Below are positions 1 through 8,347 of a stretch of DNA of 64,000 nt, piece after piece (position 1 is the first letter of the stretch; each line of letters begins with the position of its first letter). This DNA is from JACDBZ01 sp036262075. GTDB taxonomy: Bacteria > Chloroflexota > Limnocylindria > QHBO01. The notes beneath the pieces are model-generated. The model was not told the DNA's origin. It was given only the letters and a program-made list of their open reading frames with translations, and made no database searches. Location: positions 1 to 64,000 of the forward strand of contig DATAJO010000016.1 in NCBI GenBank assembly GCA_036262075.1, given 5' to 3'. Made by a program: the position numbers and the translations under genes.

Positions 1-1982
1 CGCGCGAGGCCGATGAGCGCGCCGTCGAGCGTGTCGCGGTCGTAGCGGTTCACGAGCTCGGCGGGCGGCACGAGCCACGTGGCCGTGGTGTGCATCTCGG
101 TCTCGGGCAGGTCGATCGAGCCCCAGCCCACGTTCTCGTGGGTGTGGTACTTGAGCTTCTTGAACATCGTCACCTTCCAGGCGACCATCACCTCCCCGCG
201 CTGGCGGAGGCCCGCCGGCGGGACATCGGCCTCCTCGAAGACCTCGAGCACCTTGAGCGTGATGCCGAGGTCCGCATCGGTGTAGTAGTCGACGTCGGTG
301 CGGGTGACGTAGGCCCTGCGCTCGGTCCAGTCGAGCTCGTCGACGTGGTACTGCACGCCCTGGTGGATGTAGATCGCCTTGGGATGGACGAGAAGCGGGG
401 CGGCGAAGAGGTCGACCTCCCCGAGGACGCGGTGGCGGTCGCCGGTGGTGTCGACGATGACGACGTTCTCCGGCGCCCCCGTCCGGAGGCTGAAATCGGA
501 CGCCGGGAAGTTCTCGTGGCTCCAGTAGTAGCGGTCGTCGTCGGCGCGCCGGATCCAGCCGTCCTCCTGGAGGACGTCGAGCAGCATCGGCGTCTCGGCG
601 ATGCCGAACTGCTCCGCCGACGGCACCGGCAGCTCGAACGTCGAGGCCCGCAGGTGGTTGAGGAGGACGTGGAGGTTGTCCGGGTTCACCAGGCCGTGCT
701 CGGGCGAGGCCTCGAACAGGTATTCCGGGTGGGCGGCCAGGAACTGGTCGATCGGCGCCGAGGAGCACACCAGCGCCGCCAGGCTCGTCCCGGCGCGGCG
801 TCCGGATCGGCCCATCTGCTGCCAGGTGCTGGCGATGGTGCCCGGATAGCCGATGCTGATCGCCGCGTCGAGCGAGCCGATGTCGATGCCGAGCTCGAGC
901 GCGTTCGTGGCCACCACGCCGCGGACGCGCCCGTCACGCAGCCCGGCCTCGATCTCGTGCCGCTCGTTCGGCAGGTAGCCGCCCCGATAGCCACGGATCG
1001 TGTGCGGGTGGCCGGGTGGCGGCTCGAACGTCTCGCGCAGGTAGCTGGTGAGGACCTCGACCGCGGTGCGCGAGCGCGCGAAGGCGATCGTCTGCACGCC
1101 GCCGCCGATGAGCCGCTCGGCGAGCCGCTGGCCGGTGAGCAGCGCCGACGAGCGGATGCCGAGCTCCTGGTTGGCGACCGGCGGGTTGATGACGAGGATG
1201 TGCTTGCGGCCGGCCGGCGCGCCGTTGTCGTCGACGACGGTGACCGGCGCCTCGAGCACGCGCTCGGCGAGCTCGCCCGGGTTCGCGATCGTGGCCGAGG
1301 CGCAGATGAAGACCGGATCGGCCCCGTAGTGGGCGCAGATCCGGCGCAGCCGGCGGATGACGTTGGCGACGTGGCTGCCGAACAGCCCGCGGTACGTGTG
1401 GAGCTCGTCGATGACGACGTAGCGCAGGTTCTCGAACAGCTTGAACCACTTCGTGTGGTGCGGAAGGATGGCCGCGTGGAGCATGTCCGGGTTGGTGATG
1501 ACCACCTGCCCGGCGGCCCGGACGACGGAGCGGATGTTCGCCGGGGTATCCCCGTCGTAGGTGTGGGTCTTCAGGCCGATCTCGGCGGCGCCGGCCAGCG
1601 CGCGCAGCTCGACGAGCTGATCGGCCGCGAGGGCCTTGGTGGGGAAGAGGTAGAGCGCCCGGGCGGCCGGGTCCCTGGCCACGGCGTCGAGGACCGGCAG
1701 GTTGTAGCAGAGCGTCTTGCCCGATGCGGTGGGCGTGACGACGACGACGTTCCGGCGCGCGGCCACCGCCTCGTACGCGGCCGCCTGGTGGGTGTACGGC
1801 GCCTCGATGTCGCGCCGGCGGAGCGCATCGGTGATGCGGGGATCCAGGCCGGCCGGCCACGGGCTGTGGCGCGGCGGCCGTGGCTCGAGCACCCGGTGCG
1901 CCGCGATGAGCGGCGCCATGTCCGGGCTGGCGAGGAGGGCGGCGATCGCCTCATCGGCATTGCTCGGCGGTGCGGACAGCAT
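1..1982 (-). CDS. DEAD/DEAH-box helicase, Hrq1/YprA type (C-terminus cut by window edge)
   Basis: About 660 residues are present and the frame runs off the left edge. It reads as a superfamily 2 ATP-dependent DNA helicase. The Walker A motif is TPTASGKT. Motif II is DELHTYRG, with Leu in place of the Ala of DEAH, which is typical of the Hrq1/YprA group. Motif III is SATIANP and motif VI is QMGRSGRRAG. The region after the helicase core should lead into the DUF1998 metal-binding domain, but its cysteines lie outside the window. The ATG at 1982 is preceded by a good Shine-Dalgarno (GGGAGGAG), which decides the start. Relatives act in DNA repair; that role here is family inference. Confidence 0.88.
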   Translation of the reverse strand, partial: MLSAPPSNADEAIAALLASPDMAPLIAAHRVLEPRPPRHSPWPAGLDPRITDALRRRDIEAPYTHQAAAYEAVAARRNVVVVTPTASGKTLCYNLPVLDAVARDPAARALYLFPTKALAADQLVELRALAGAAEIGLKTHTYDGDTPANIRSVVRAAGQVVITNPDMLHAAILPHHTKWFKLFENLRYVVIDELHTYRGLFGSHVANVIRRLRRICAHYGADPVFICASATIANPGELAERVLEAPVTVVDDNGAPAGRKHILVINPPVANQELGIRSSALLTGQRLAERLIGGGVQTIAFARSRTAVEVLTSYLRETFEPPPGHPHTIRGYRGGYLPNERHEIEAGLRDGRVRGVVATNALELGIDIGSLDAAISIGYPGTIASTWQQMGRSGRRAGTSLAALVCSSAPIDQFLAAHPEYLFEASPEHGLVNPDNLHVLLNHLRASTFELPVPSAEQFGIAETPMLLDVLQEDGWIRRADDDRYYWSHENFPASDFSLRTGAPENVVIVDTTGDRHRVLGEVDLFAAPLLVHPKAIYIHQGVQYHVDELDWTERRAYVTRTDVDYYTDADLGITLKVLEVFEEADVPPAGLRQRGEVMVAWKVTMFKKLKYHTHENVGWGSIDLPETEMHTTATWLVPPAELVNRYDRDTLDGALIGLA

Positions 1983-2124
1983 CGGCTCCTCCCGTGGCAA
2001 ATCGAACATCCGTTCGGATTGCGTGCGAATCTAGCACAGACGTTCGAACCATCCGGGGCCGATGCGACACCTCGTGTGTCGCGTGCGCGTCGGCGTGCGT
2101 CGCGTGCGCGTCGGCGAGCGACGG

Positions 2125-2796
2125 TCAGGGGGCGACGTCCGCCGGGCGCTGTCCCGCGAGGAGGACGACGCAGGCCGGGCACGAGCAGTCGGTCCAGCAC
2201 TCGTACGTATCGGCCGCGCCGGATCGGCGACGGATGGCGCGCACGATGAGCCAGCCGACGACGGCGAGGACCGCGAGCGCCGCGATGACGAGCACGACGT
2301 AGCTCCCGTACTGGTCGATCGCGGCGCGGGCGTAGGCGCCGAACAGGAACCCGAGCCCGAAGTGCGCGGTCACGAACGCGCCGTTGCCGGCCACGATGCC
2401 GGGCAGGAACACGGCGAAGGGAAGCGTGGCGATGGCCGCGGCCGGGATGACGGCGATGCGCACGCCGGGCGTCATGCGCGCCACGGCGACGGCCGCCGCG
2501 CCCCCGCGCCGGAAGCGGTCCGACAGGCCAGCGAGGCGGGACTCGCCGACGCCCAGGCGGCCGAGCACCGACAGCAGCGGACGCCGCAGGGCGCTGCGGA
2601 ACAGGAGGAACTGGATGCTCGCGCCGATGAAGCCCGCGACGAGGATCGCGGCCAGGGCCGATCCCGCTCCGGGCAGGTCGCCGGCCAGCGACGCTCCGGC
2701 GCCGATGATGACGAGGTCGCCGGGCACCGGCAGCGGGACGCCCGCCTCCTTCACCAGGACGAGGACGACGAGGCCCAGCACGGCCAGGAGATCCAT
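2125..2796 (-). CDS. DedA-family membrane protein with a Cys-rich tail
   Basis: A 223-residue integral membrane protein of the DedA/SNARE-associated family, thought to move lipids across the membrane. The family signature is near the N-terminus (EAGVPLPVPGDL, residues about 17-28). The second conserved block, ARMTPGVRI, is near residue 107, and there are about five hydrophobic segments. The last 30 residues are unusual: after the final basic stretch comes a cluster of four Cys (C-x4-C-x-C-x2-C) that the usual family does not have. An in-frame TAG lies just upstream of the ATG, so the start is fixed. A -10-like TAGACT ends 9 nt before the ATG, so the mRNA is probably leaderless. Divergent from the FtsB-like gene. 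Confidence 0.85.
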   Translation of the reverse strand: MDLLAVLGLVVLVLVKEAGVPLPVPGDLVIIGAGASLAGDLPGAGSALAAILVAGFIGASIQFLLFRSALRRPLLSVLGRLGVGESRLAGLSDRFRRGGAAAVAVARMTPGVRIAVIPAAAIATLPFAVFLPGIVAGNGAFVTAHFGLGFLFGAYARAAIDQYGSYVVLVIAALAVLAVVGWLIVRAIRRRSGAADTYECWTDCSCPACVVLLAGQRPADVAP

Positions 2797-2805
2797 CTGC
2801 GGCCA

Positions 2806-2811
2806 AGTCTA
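2806..2811 (-). promoter_or_regulatory. -10 element of dedA (leaderless type)
   Basis: TAGACT on the minus strand, 9 nt before the ATG of the DedA gene. A transcript starting 6-8 nt after this element would begin at or next to the start codon. No convincing -35 is visible. Confidence 0.5.
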
Positions 2812-2814
2812 CGC

Positions 2815-2862
2815 GGCCCGGCGAACGGCCCGGCGAACGGCCCGGCGAACGGCCCGGCGATC
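2815..2862. repeat. 12-bp tandem repeat, four units
   Basis: Three perfect units of GGCCCGGCGAAC and a fourth with one change, lying between the divergent -10 elements of the DedA and FtsB-like genes. Nearly the same 12-mer occurs in tandem inside murJ at 34184-34243. Confidence 0.9.
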
Positions 2863-2896
2863 GGCTCCGACGGGGCGCGCGCTTCCGTTCGTGGGG

Positions 2897-2902
2897 TAGA
2901 CT
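2897..2902 (+). promoter_or_regulatory. -10 element of ftsB-like gene (leaderless type)
   Basis: TAGACT followed by 7 nt and then the ATG at 2910. There is no Shine-Dalgarno in the 7-nt gap, consistent with leaderless translation. Confidence 0.55.
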
Positions 2903-2909
2903 GCCGCCG

Positions 2910-3353
2910 ATGACCGGGATCGAGGCCACTGCCGCCACCGCCCGCTCGACGCCGACGCGTCCGCGCTGGCGCCGCCCGACGACCCGTGGGGGCGTCGCCG
3001 GCCTCGTCGTGCTCGTCATCGTGGCGGCCCTGCTCGCCGTCCAGTTCGGACGCCAGGTGTACGCCAACTGGGAGATCGGCCAGCGCGCCGAGCAGCTCGA
3101 GGTCGATATCGCCGCCCTCGAGGCGCAGAACGAGCTCCTCGAGGCCGAGCTCCGCTACCTCCGCAGCGACGCCTACGTCAGCGCCGAGGCACGCCGCCTC
3201 CAGAACCTGGGCGAGGCCGGTGATCAGCTGCTGATCATCCCCCAGGGCGCCGAGGCGCCACTCCCCGAGGAGCTCACCGCGGCGGAATCACCCAGGCCAC
3301 TGCTCGAGCAGTGGTGGGCCCTCTTCTTCGGCCCCTCCACCTCCGCCGACTGA
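2910..3353 (+). CDS. FtsB/DivIC-like septum formation initiator
   Basis: A 147-residue bitopic protein: basic N-terminus, one transmembrane helix (about residues 27-46, rich in Val/Leu/Ala), then an extracytoplasmic coiled coil (about 52-95, with heptads such as QRAEQLEVDIAALEAQNELL). This is the FtsB/DivIC layout; such proteins form a complex with FtsL and a DivIB/FtsQ partner at the division septum. The C-terminal 40 residues are acidic and Pro-rich without a recognisable fold. Only one start fits, 7 nt after a -10-like TAGACT. It converges with pckA. The assignment rests on architecture, since this family has little sequence identity. Confidence 0.75.
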   Translation: MTGIEATAATARSTPTRPRWRRPTTRGGVAGLVVLVIVAALLAVQFGRQVYANWEIGQRAEQLEVDIAALEAQNELLEAELRYLRSDAYVSAEARRLQNLGEAGDQLLIIPQGAEAPLPEELTAAESPRPLLEQWWALFFGPSTSAD

Positions 3354-3423
3354 CCCTCACCGCTCGGCGCGGCCGCCTCCTGGGGCCGCGGTGCTGCCGC
3401 AGCGGCCGGTGGGCGCGCGAACC

Positions 3424-5004
3424 CTAGTCGACGTGCGGGCCGGCGTCGCGGACGGCGGCCGGGACCGCATCGGCGTAGTCGGCGAAGTTCTCGGCGAAGA
3501 GCCTGGCGAGTTCCCGTGCCTTGACGTCGTACGCGTCCGCATCGGGCCAGGTGTCGCGCGGCCGGAGGACCTCCGACGGCACGCCGGGGACGACGGTCGG
3601 CACCTCGACGCCGAACACGGGATCGACCTCGTAGGGCACGTCGTCGAGGTCGCCGGCGAGGGCGGCGCGGACCATGTTCCGCGTGTAGTCGATCCGCATG
3701 CGCTCACCCGTGCCGTACGGGCCGCCCGTCCAGCCGGTGTTCACCAGCCAGACCGGCACGTCGTGGCGCTCGAGGCGCTCGGCGAGCATGGCGGCGTACT
3801 CGCCGGGATGGCGGGGGAGGAACGGCGCGCCGAAGCCGGCCGAGAAGGTGGCGCGGGGTTCCGTCACGCCGATCTCGGTCCCGGCGAGCTTGGCGGTGTA
3901 GCCGCTGATGAAGTGGTACTGGGCCTGGTCGCGGCTGAGGCGCGAGATGGGCGGGAGGACGCCGAACGCATCGGCGGTCAGGAACACGACGTTGCGCGGG
4001 TGGCCGGTCATCCCGGTGGGGTCGGCGTTGCCGATGAACTCGAGCGGGTAGGCGCCGCGCGTGTTCTCGGTGAAGCGCTCGGAGTCGAGGTCGAGCTCGC
4101 GCGTCTTCTCGTCGAGGTCGACGTTCTCGAGGATCGTGCCGAACCGGCGGGTGGTGGCGAAGATGTCCGGCTCGTACATCGGCGACAGGCGGATCGTCTT
4201 CGCGTAGCAGCCGCCCTCGAAGTTGAAGAGCCCATCGGCTCCCCAGCCGTGCTCGTCGTCGCCGATGAGGCTCCGCTCCGGATCGGCGGAGAGCGTCGTC
4301 TTGCCGGTGCCGGAGAGGCCGAAGAAGAGCGCCGGGTCGCCGGCGCGCCCGACGTTCACCGACGAGTGCATCGGCAGGGCGGCCTCGTCGGGCAGGAGGT
4401 AGTTCATGACCGTGAAGGCGGACTTCTTGATCTCGCCCGCGTACATCGTGCCGACGATCAGGATCTCCATCCGGGCCAGGTGGAGCACGATCGCCGTCTC
4501 GCTGCGCGTGCCCTCGGTGGCGGGATCGGCCTGGAAGCTCGGGGCGGCGATGATCGTGAAGTTCGGCGTGAAGCCCGCGAGGTCCTCGGCGGGCGGATTC
4601 CGGAACAGGTTGCGGGCGAAGATGCTGGCCCACGCCGTCTCGGTGTGGACGCGAAGGCTGCGCCGATGCGCCGGATGGGCGCCGATGTAGAGGTCCTGGC
4701 TGTACGTCGGCCGATCGGCGAGGTGGGCGAGGACGCGCTGGCGAAGGCGGTCGTAGTGCGCCTCCGACATCGGCTGGTTGATCTCACCCCACCAGATCTT
4801 GTCCCGGCTCGAGGGCTCGTCGACGAGGAACTTGTCCTTCGGCGACCGTCCGGTGTGCTTCCCGGTCCGCACGACGAGCGAGCCGTGGGCGCTGACGATG
4901 CCCTCGCCGTCGCGGATGGCGTGCTCATACAGCTCGGCGGTCGAAAGGTTGCCGTACGTGGCCTCGAGCGCGGACTCGGTACTGGGCGGGTGAGTCGTCG
5001 CCAA
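3424..5004 (-). CDS. pckA: Phosphoenolpyruvate carboxykinase (ATP)
   Basis: Converts oxaloacetate and ATP to phosphoenolpyruvate, ADP and CO2, the first committed step of gluconeogenesis, in the cytosol. Family landmarks: RTGKHTGRSPKDKF near the N-terminus, NLFRNP, the kinase-1a P-loop GLSGTGKTTLSAD, the metal-binding LIGDDEHGW, and YTAKLAGTE with NTGWTGGPYG towards the C-terminus. About 526 residues, normal for ATP-type enzymes. I chose the TTG at 5004 because a strong GAAGGAGGAG lies 6 nt before it. An upstream in-frame ATG at 5040 has no ribosome binding site and would add 12 arginine-rich residues. It is the last gene on the minus strand after the NnrS gene, from which a hairpin separates it. 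Confidence 0.95.
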   Translation of the reverse strand: MATTHPPSTESALEATYGNLSTAELYEHAIRDGEGIVSAHGSLVVRTGKHTGRSPKDKFLVDEPSSRDKIWWGEINQPMSEAHYDRLRQRVLAHLADRPTYSQDLYIGAHPAHRRSLRVHTETAWASIFARNLFRNPPAEDLAGFTPNFTIIAAPSFQADPATEGTRSETAIVLHLARMEILIVGTMYAGEIKKSAFTVMNYLLPDEAALPMHSSVNVGRAGDPALFFGLSGTGKTTLSADPERSLIGDDEHGWGADGLFNFEGGCYAKTIRLSPMYEPDIFATTRRFGTILENVDLDEKTRELDLDSERFTENTRGAYPLEFIGNADPTGMTGHPRNVVFLTADAFGVLPPISRLSRDQAQYHFISGYTAKLAGTEIGVTEPRATFSAGFGAPFLPRHPGEYAAMLAERLERHDVPVWLVNTGWTGGPYGTGERMRIDYTRNMVRAALAGDLDDVPYEVDPVFGVEVPTVVPGVPSEVLRPRDTWPDADAYDVKARELARLFAENFADYADAVPAAVRDAGPHVD

Positions 5005-5083
5005 CGGTCTCCTCCTTCGTTCGACCTCGGCGCTGTCCATTGGGGTGCCGAGGGCGCTGTCGCGAGTCGACCGGCCGCGCGTA

Positions 5084-5099
5084 CTGAGCGGGTGCTCAG
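5084..5099 (-). terminator. Short hairpin at the end of the NnrS gene
   Basis: CTGAGC, a 4-nt loop, then GCTCAG: a perfect 6-bp stem overlapping the stop codon of the NnrS-like gene. There is no U-tract. It may stabilise the 3' end or partly separate pckA from the stress operon. Confidence 0.35.
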
Positions 5100-6220
5100 G
5101 AGTCGGCTTCCACAGTCACGCTATTCGGCTTCCATTGTACCAGCGCTCGTCGGGCGGAACGCTCCTGGAGCACCGATGCGGCCGACGAGCCGACGAAGAC
5201 GAGCAGTGCCACCACGTTGACGATGCCGCCCAGGCGCCACAGCGCCTCGAGGCCGAGCAGGTCGCCGCCCACGATCCGGAGCAGCAGCCCCCCGTGCAGC
5301 AGCGCGAGGTGCAGGTAGAACCGTGGGCGATAGGGGAGCGGCACGCGCAGCACGGCCGGCACGATCACGGGGGCGTGGCCGAAGACCATCGAGATGACGA
5401 ATCCGAGGAAGAGGGCGTGGAGCATGGCGTCGTAGGCCGGCCCGCCGGCCGTGCTGCCGAAGGCGACCCACGCGACGCCCGCGACCGCGAGCCAGGCATA
5501 GCCGATGAGCAGGCACAGTCCGATGAAGCGGGTCACGCCACCGATCCGTACCGTCCGTCGCGCGAGGTCGTGGCGGACGAGCCAGCCGGTCAGTCCGACG
5601 AGCCCGGCGCCGGCCAGGCGCATGCCCGCGTCGGGGTTGGCGAGGGTCAGGATGACGCCGGCGACGAACACCCCGGTGACGACCATGAACAGCGCCCGAG
5701 CGCGGTCGGAGAGGCGGCCGAGCCGCGACAGCTCGAGGCGCTCGCCGGCGATGACGAGGACCAGGAACGCCGCCAGCCACGGCGTCACCTCGCTCACCGG
5801 ACGGCCCGCGAGGAGCAGCGCGCCGGCAACCGGCCAGGCGACGGCGCCCACCGCCTGGGTGCGGATGTGGATGGCGGCCTCGAGCCGGTCGAACGCGACG
5901 TAGATCGCGCACAGCACGATCCCGGCGGCGAAGAGGAGCAGCGCGGGGACCAGCCCATTCGCACCGGTCGCCAGCGCCGCCGCCGCCACTCCGGCGAGAA
6001 GCGGGGCGAGGAACGCCCAGCGCCGGCCGAGCGCGACCGCGCGCTCGAGCGCGATCATCGTTCCGAGGAAGCCGAGGGTCATCAGCAGCCCGTGCGCGGC
6101 GGCCAGGTGGGTCGCCGGCCGTGGCAGACCGATGCCGAGCAGGAGCAGCGCGCCGGCGAGACCGGCCAGCAGCGACAGCCCGCCGAGCGCCAGCAGCAGC
6201 GCGCTGCGGCGGTCGATCAT
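5096..6220 (-). CDS. NnrS-like multi-helix membrane protein
   Basis: 374 residues with roughly ten to twelve hydrophobic helices. Conserved-looking His-containing helices such as AAAHGLLMTLGFLGTMIALERA (second helix) and AMLHALFLGFVISMVFGHAPVI recall the NnrS family, heme- and copper-containing membrane proteins linked to nitric oxide stress. The start codon overlaps the stop of the Fe-S factor gene (ATGA), so the two are translationally coupled. With the metal-binding regulator upstream and divergent hemerythrin, the context supports a role in nitrosative or iron-sulfur stress. The family call comes from recognised motifs, not a search. Confidence 0.7.
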   Translation of the reverse strand: MIDRRSALLLALGGLSLLAGLAGALLLLGIGLPRPATHLAAAHGLLMTLGFLGTMIALERAVALGRRWAFLAPLLAGVAAAALATGANGLVPALLLFAAGIVLCAIYVAFDRLEAAIHIRTQAVGAVAWPVAGALLLAGRPVSEVTPWLAAFLVLVIAGERLELSRLGRLSDRARALFMVVTGVFVAGVILTLANPDAGMRLAGAGLVGLTGWLVRHDLARRTVRIGGVTRFIGLCLLIGYAWLAVAGVAWVAFGSTAGGPAYDAMLHALFLGFVISMVFGHAPVIVPAVLRVPLPYRPRFYLHLALLHGGLLLRIVGGDLLGLEALWRLGGIVNVVALLVFVGSSAASVLQERSARRALVQWKPNSVTVEADS

Positions 6221-6561
6221 CGACGCCAGCCGAGCTGGGCCTTGGCCGCATCGGTCATGCGGTCGGGAGACCAGAGCGGGTCGTAGGTGACCTCGACCCG
6301 CGTGTCGAGGACGCCGTGCAGGCGAAGGAGCGACCAGCGGATCCCATCGCTGATGTACGGGCCGAGCGGGCAGGCGGGCGTCGTGGTGGTGATGAGGATC
6401 CTCGCCACCCCGTCCGTCACGGACGCGTCATACACCAGCCCGAGGTCGACGATGTTCACCCCCAGCTCGGGGTCGATCACCTCGCGCAGGGCGTCGGTCA
6501 GTGCCTCGGGAGCGACCTCGGCGCCGAGCAGCCCCGAGACGGTCATCGGCTCATCCGCCAT
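6217..6561 (-). CDS. Metal-sulfur cluster assembly factor (MIP18/DUF59 family)
   Basis: A 114-residue single-domain DUF59 protein of the SufT/PaaD type, which helps mature iron-sulfur proteins. Signatures: the N-terminal VIDPELGVNIVDLGLVYD block and the Cys-containing TTPACPLG loop. The C-terminal YDPLWSPDRMTDAAKAQLGW is typical of the family. The ATG at 6561 has a GGAGG 8 nt upstream; a longer frame upstream would only add arginine/serine-rich antisense-like sequence. The start overlaps the end of the regulator gene by 11 nt and the stop overlaps the NnrS start, giving a tight three-gene operon. Confidence 0.88.
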   Translation of the reverse strand: MADEPMTVSGLLGAEVAPEALTDALREVIDPELGVNIVDLGLVYDASVTDGVARILITTTTPACPLGPYISDGIRWSLLRLHGVLDTRVEVTYDPLWSPDRMTDAAKAQLGWRR

Positions 6562-7216
6562 GGCGGTCGCCTCCGACGTGCGCCAGGCACAGCTCGGGCT
6601 CGACGAATGGCTCGAGCCGCACGCCGTCGAACGGGGCGCCGAGCTCCTCGAGCGCGCCACGCATCAGGCCCAGGTGCACGCTGCACACGACCTCGCGCCG
6701 CTCGCGGGCGAGGCTGACGAAGGGGCACCGATGGAGGCGGATCGGCCCGTCCGGCTGGGTCGAACGCTCGGGCGCGAAGCCGGCGTCATCGAGCAGCTGG
6801 ATCAGGCCGTCGACCGCGTCGGCTGCCGGAGGCACCTGCGCCTGACCGCCGATCGCCGCCCGGCCCCAGCGTTCGCCGGCCTCGGTCGCGACGGCGCTGG
6901 CGTCGGGCCGGCGTGCCAGGGCTTCGGCCAGGACGCCGGCCAGTGCCCGGTACGCCTGCGGATCGTCCTCCTCGGTGTCGGCGGCCCGGTAGCGAAGGCC
7001 GGGACGGCCGCGGCCGGTCGGTGCCGCGACCTCGCGCGTGACGAGCCCGGCATCGACGAGCAGATCCAGGTGCTCACGTGCCGTGTTCGGATGCAGGTCG
7101 ACCGCGTCGGCAAGCTCACGTATGCCCATCGGCGCCGATCGCTGGCGCAGCGCGGCGAGCAGGCGTGAGCGGCTGATGCCGGCGAGGACGCGGTGTCGCT
7201 GCTGCTCCGAGCTCAT
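6551..7216 (-). CDS. HTH regulator with C-terminal Cys/His metal-binding motif (COG2345/SufR-like)
   Basis: About 221 residues. An N-terminal winged helix-turn-helix (MGIRELADAVDLHPNTAREHLDLLVDAGLV) is followed by a sensor domain. Its Cys/His set, HRCPF, VVCSVHLGLM and ELCLAHV, matches the predicted Fe-S binding pattern of SufR-like repressors. It heads an operon for an Fe-S assembly factor and an NnrS-like protein and faces a hemerythrin gene across a 40-bp gap, so it probably controls both directions. The ATG at 7216 is preferred over the one at 7225 because a -10-like CAAAAT covers the latter. Sensing of iron-sulfur status or NO is inference. Confidence 0.8.
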   Translation of the reverse strand: MSSEQQRHRVLAGISRSRLLAALRQRSAPMGIRELADAVDLHPNTAREHLDLLVDAGLVTREVAAPTGRGRPGLRYRAADTEEDDPQAYRALAGVLAEALARRPDASAVATEAGERWGRAAIGGQAQVPPAADAVDGLIQLLDDAGFAPERSTQPDGPIRLHRCPFVSLARERREVVCSVHLGLMRGALEELGAPFDGVRLEPFVEPELCLAHVGGDRHGG

Positions 7217-7219
7217 GGC

Positions 7220-7254
7220 TTGCATTTTGCACGGAAGTGACCGTAAATATCAAG
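7220..7254. promoter_or_regulatory. Back-to-back promoters and candidate operator, regulator/hemerythrin
   Basis: On the plus strand, TTGCAT (7220-7225) and TAAATA (7244-7249) lie 18 bp apart, 6 nt before the hemerythrin ATG. On the minus strand, TTGATA and CAAAAT lie 18 bp apart, 7 nt before the regulator ATG. The two promoters use the same DNA, and the whole stretch is an imperfect dyad (TTG-AT-TTT to AAAT-AT-CAA). It is AT-rich against a 70% GC background. A single bound repressor would block both directions. Confidence 0.5.
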
Positions 7255-7255
7255 C

Positions 7256-7717
7256 ATGACGACCACCACGACCGACGCCCAGGCCGCCGATGCGATGCGC
7301 GCGCACCACTTCGAGATGGCCACCACCCTGCGGCAGCGCGTGACCGACTTGCGAACGGCGGTGCGGAGCGGGCGGCCCCATGCCGAGGCGCAGCGCTCGG
7401 TGCTGGAGTACCTCGAGAACGAGCTCCTGCCCCACGCCATGGCCGAGGAGCGGGCGCTCTACCCGGCCGGCGACGCCGGGTCGACCGCCATGCTGGTGCG
7501 CTCGATGCGCGACGAGCACCTCAACCTGATCGGCCACGTCGACGCGTTCCGCGACGCGACCGATCCGGTGGACGCGGTGGCACTGTCGGCCGCCATCTTC
7601 GCCCTGTTCGACTCGCACCTCCACAAGGAGAACGACCTGCTCGTTCCGGCGCTGCTCAGCGCTCCGGGCGTCTCGCTCGCCGATCTCCTGGGCGGCATGC
7701 ACGAGCTGCTCGGCTGA
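7256..7717 (+). CDS. Hemerythrin-like (HHE) domain protein
   Basis: 153 residues, almost entirely one four-helix HHE domain that should bind a di-iron centre. Candidate ligands are spaced as expected: HH near residue 15, H and E in LLPHAMAEERALYP, H in MRDEHLNLIGHVD, and H/E in DSHLHKENDLLVPALL. Single-domain hemerythrins bind or sense O2 or NO, or help repair Fe-S proteins. Position opposite a COG2345-type regulator fits that use. The ATG sits 6 nt after a TAAATA -10, so the transcript is probably leaderless. The DUF2249 gene follows 14 nt later. Confidence 0.88.
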   Translation: MTTTTTDAQAADAMRAHHFEMATTLRQRVTDLRTAVRSGRPHAEAQRSVLEYLENELLPHAMAEERALYPAGDAGSTAMLVRSMRDEHLNLIGHVDAFRDATDPVDAVALSAAIFALFDSHLHKENDLLVPALLSAPGVSLADLLGGMHELLG

Positions 7718-7731
7718 CGGGCCACCGACCG

Positions 7732-8244
7732 ATGCGCCCGCCGGCACGACCGATCGACGACCTGGCTTCCGCGCTCGTCACCGCCCTGCGCCGGCTCGGG
7801 CAGGCGGGCGACCCGGTCGAGGCCAGCCGGCTGGCGGCACGCAGCTATGTCGCGGTGCGGCGCGAGGAGCCACGCATCGCCGAGCGCCTCGACGGCGTCA
7901 TGCACCATCTCGCGCGGCTCGAGACCGCGCCCGACCACGAAAGGAGCCTCCCCGTGACCGATGATCGCGTGCTCGACGTGCGCAACGATCCACCCGTTCG
8001 GCGCCACGCGCTGATCTTCGAGACCTTCGACCAGCTGGCCGTTGGCGCCGCCTTCGTGCTGGTGAACGACCACGACCCGAAGCCGCTCTACTACCAGCTC
8101 TCCGCCGAGCAGGGCGGAACGTTCAGCTGGGAGTACGACGAGCAGGGGCCCACCGTGTGGCGCGTCCGCATCGGTCGCACCGCTCCCGCCGACGAGATCG
8201 CCACCCCGGACCGCGGCACGGAGCTCGACATGGCCGGGCGCTGA
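7732..8244 (+). CDS. DUF2249 domain protein
   Basis: 170 residues. The N-terminal 75 residues form a small helical region with several Arg and His. The C-terminal half is a DUF2249 domain (LDVRNDPPVRRHALIFETFDQL through YYQLSAEQGGTFSWEY to WRVRIGR). DUF2249 proteins are small, often found beside hemerythrin and nitrogen-oxide genes, and their biochemical role is not established. The gene follows hemerythrin with a 14-nt gap and is probably cotranscribed. No clear ribosome binding site is visible before the ATG. Confidence 0.75.
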   Translation: MRPPARPIDDLASALVTALRRLGQAGDPVEASRLAARSYVAVRREEPRIAERLDGVMHHLARLETAPDHERSLPVTDDRVLDVRNDPPVRRHALIFETFDQLAVGAAFVLVNDHDPKPLYYQLSAEQGGTFSWEYDEQGPTVWRVRIGRTAPADEIATPDRGTELDMAGR

Positions 8245-8347
8245 ACGCCGGTGTCGTGACCGCCGCCACGGTGGATCGGCGCCCGGACCTTGCTCCGCCC
8301 CCGCTGACCGTGCAGACTCGCCACGCCAGCGATGGGAGCGACCAGCC

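Noticed and set aside
90..2249. Long open frame on the plus strand rich in Val/Asp/Arg
   Set aside because: It lies antisense to the helicase gene, has no domain, and shows the composition typical of the empty frame opposite a high-GC gene.
3369..3389. Terminator between ftsB-like gene and pckA
   Set aside because: Only a 6-bp GC stem in a very GC-rich stretch; too weak to separate from background.
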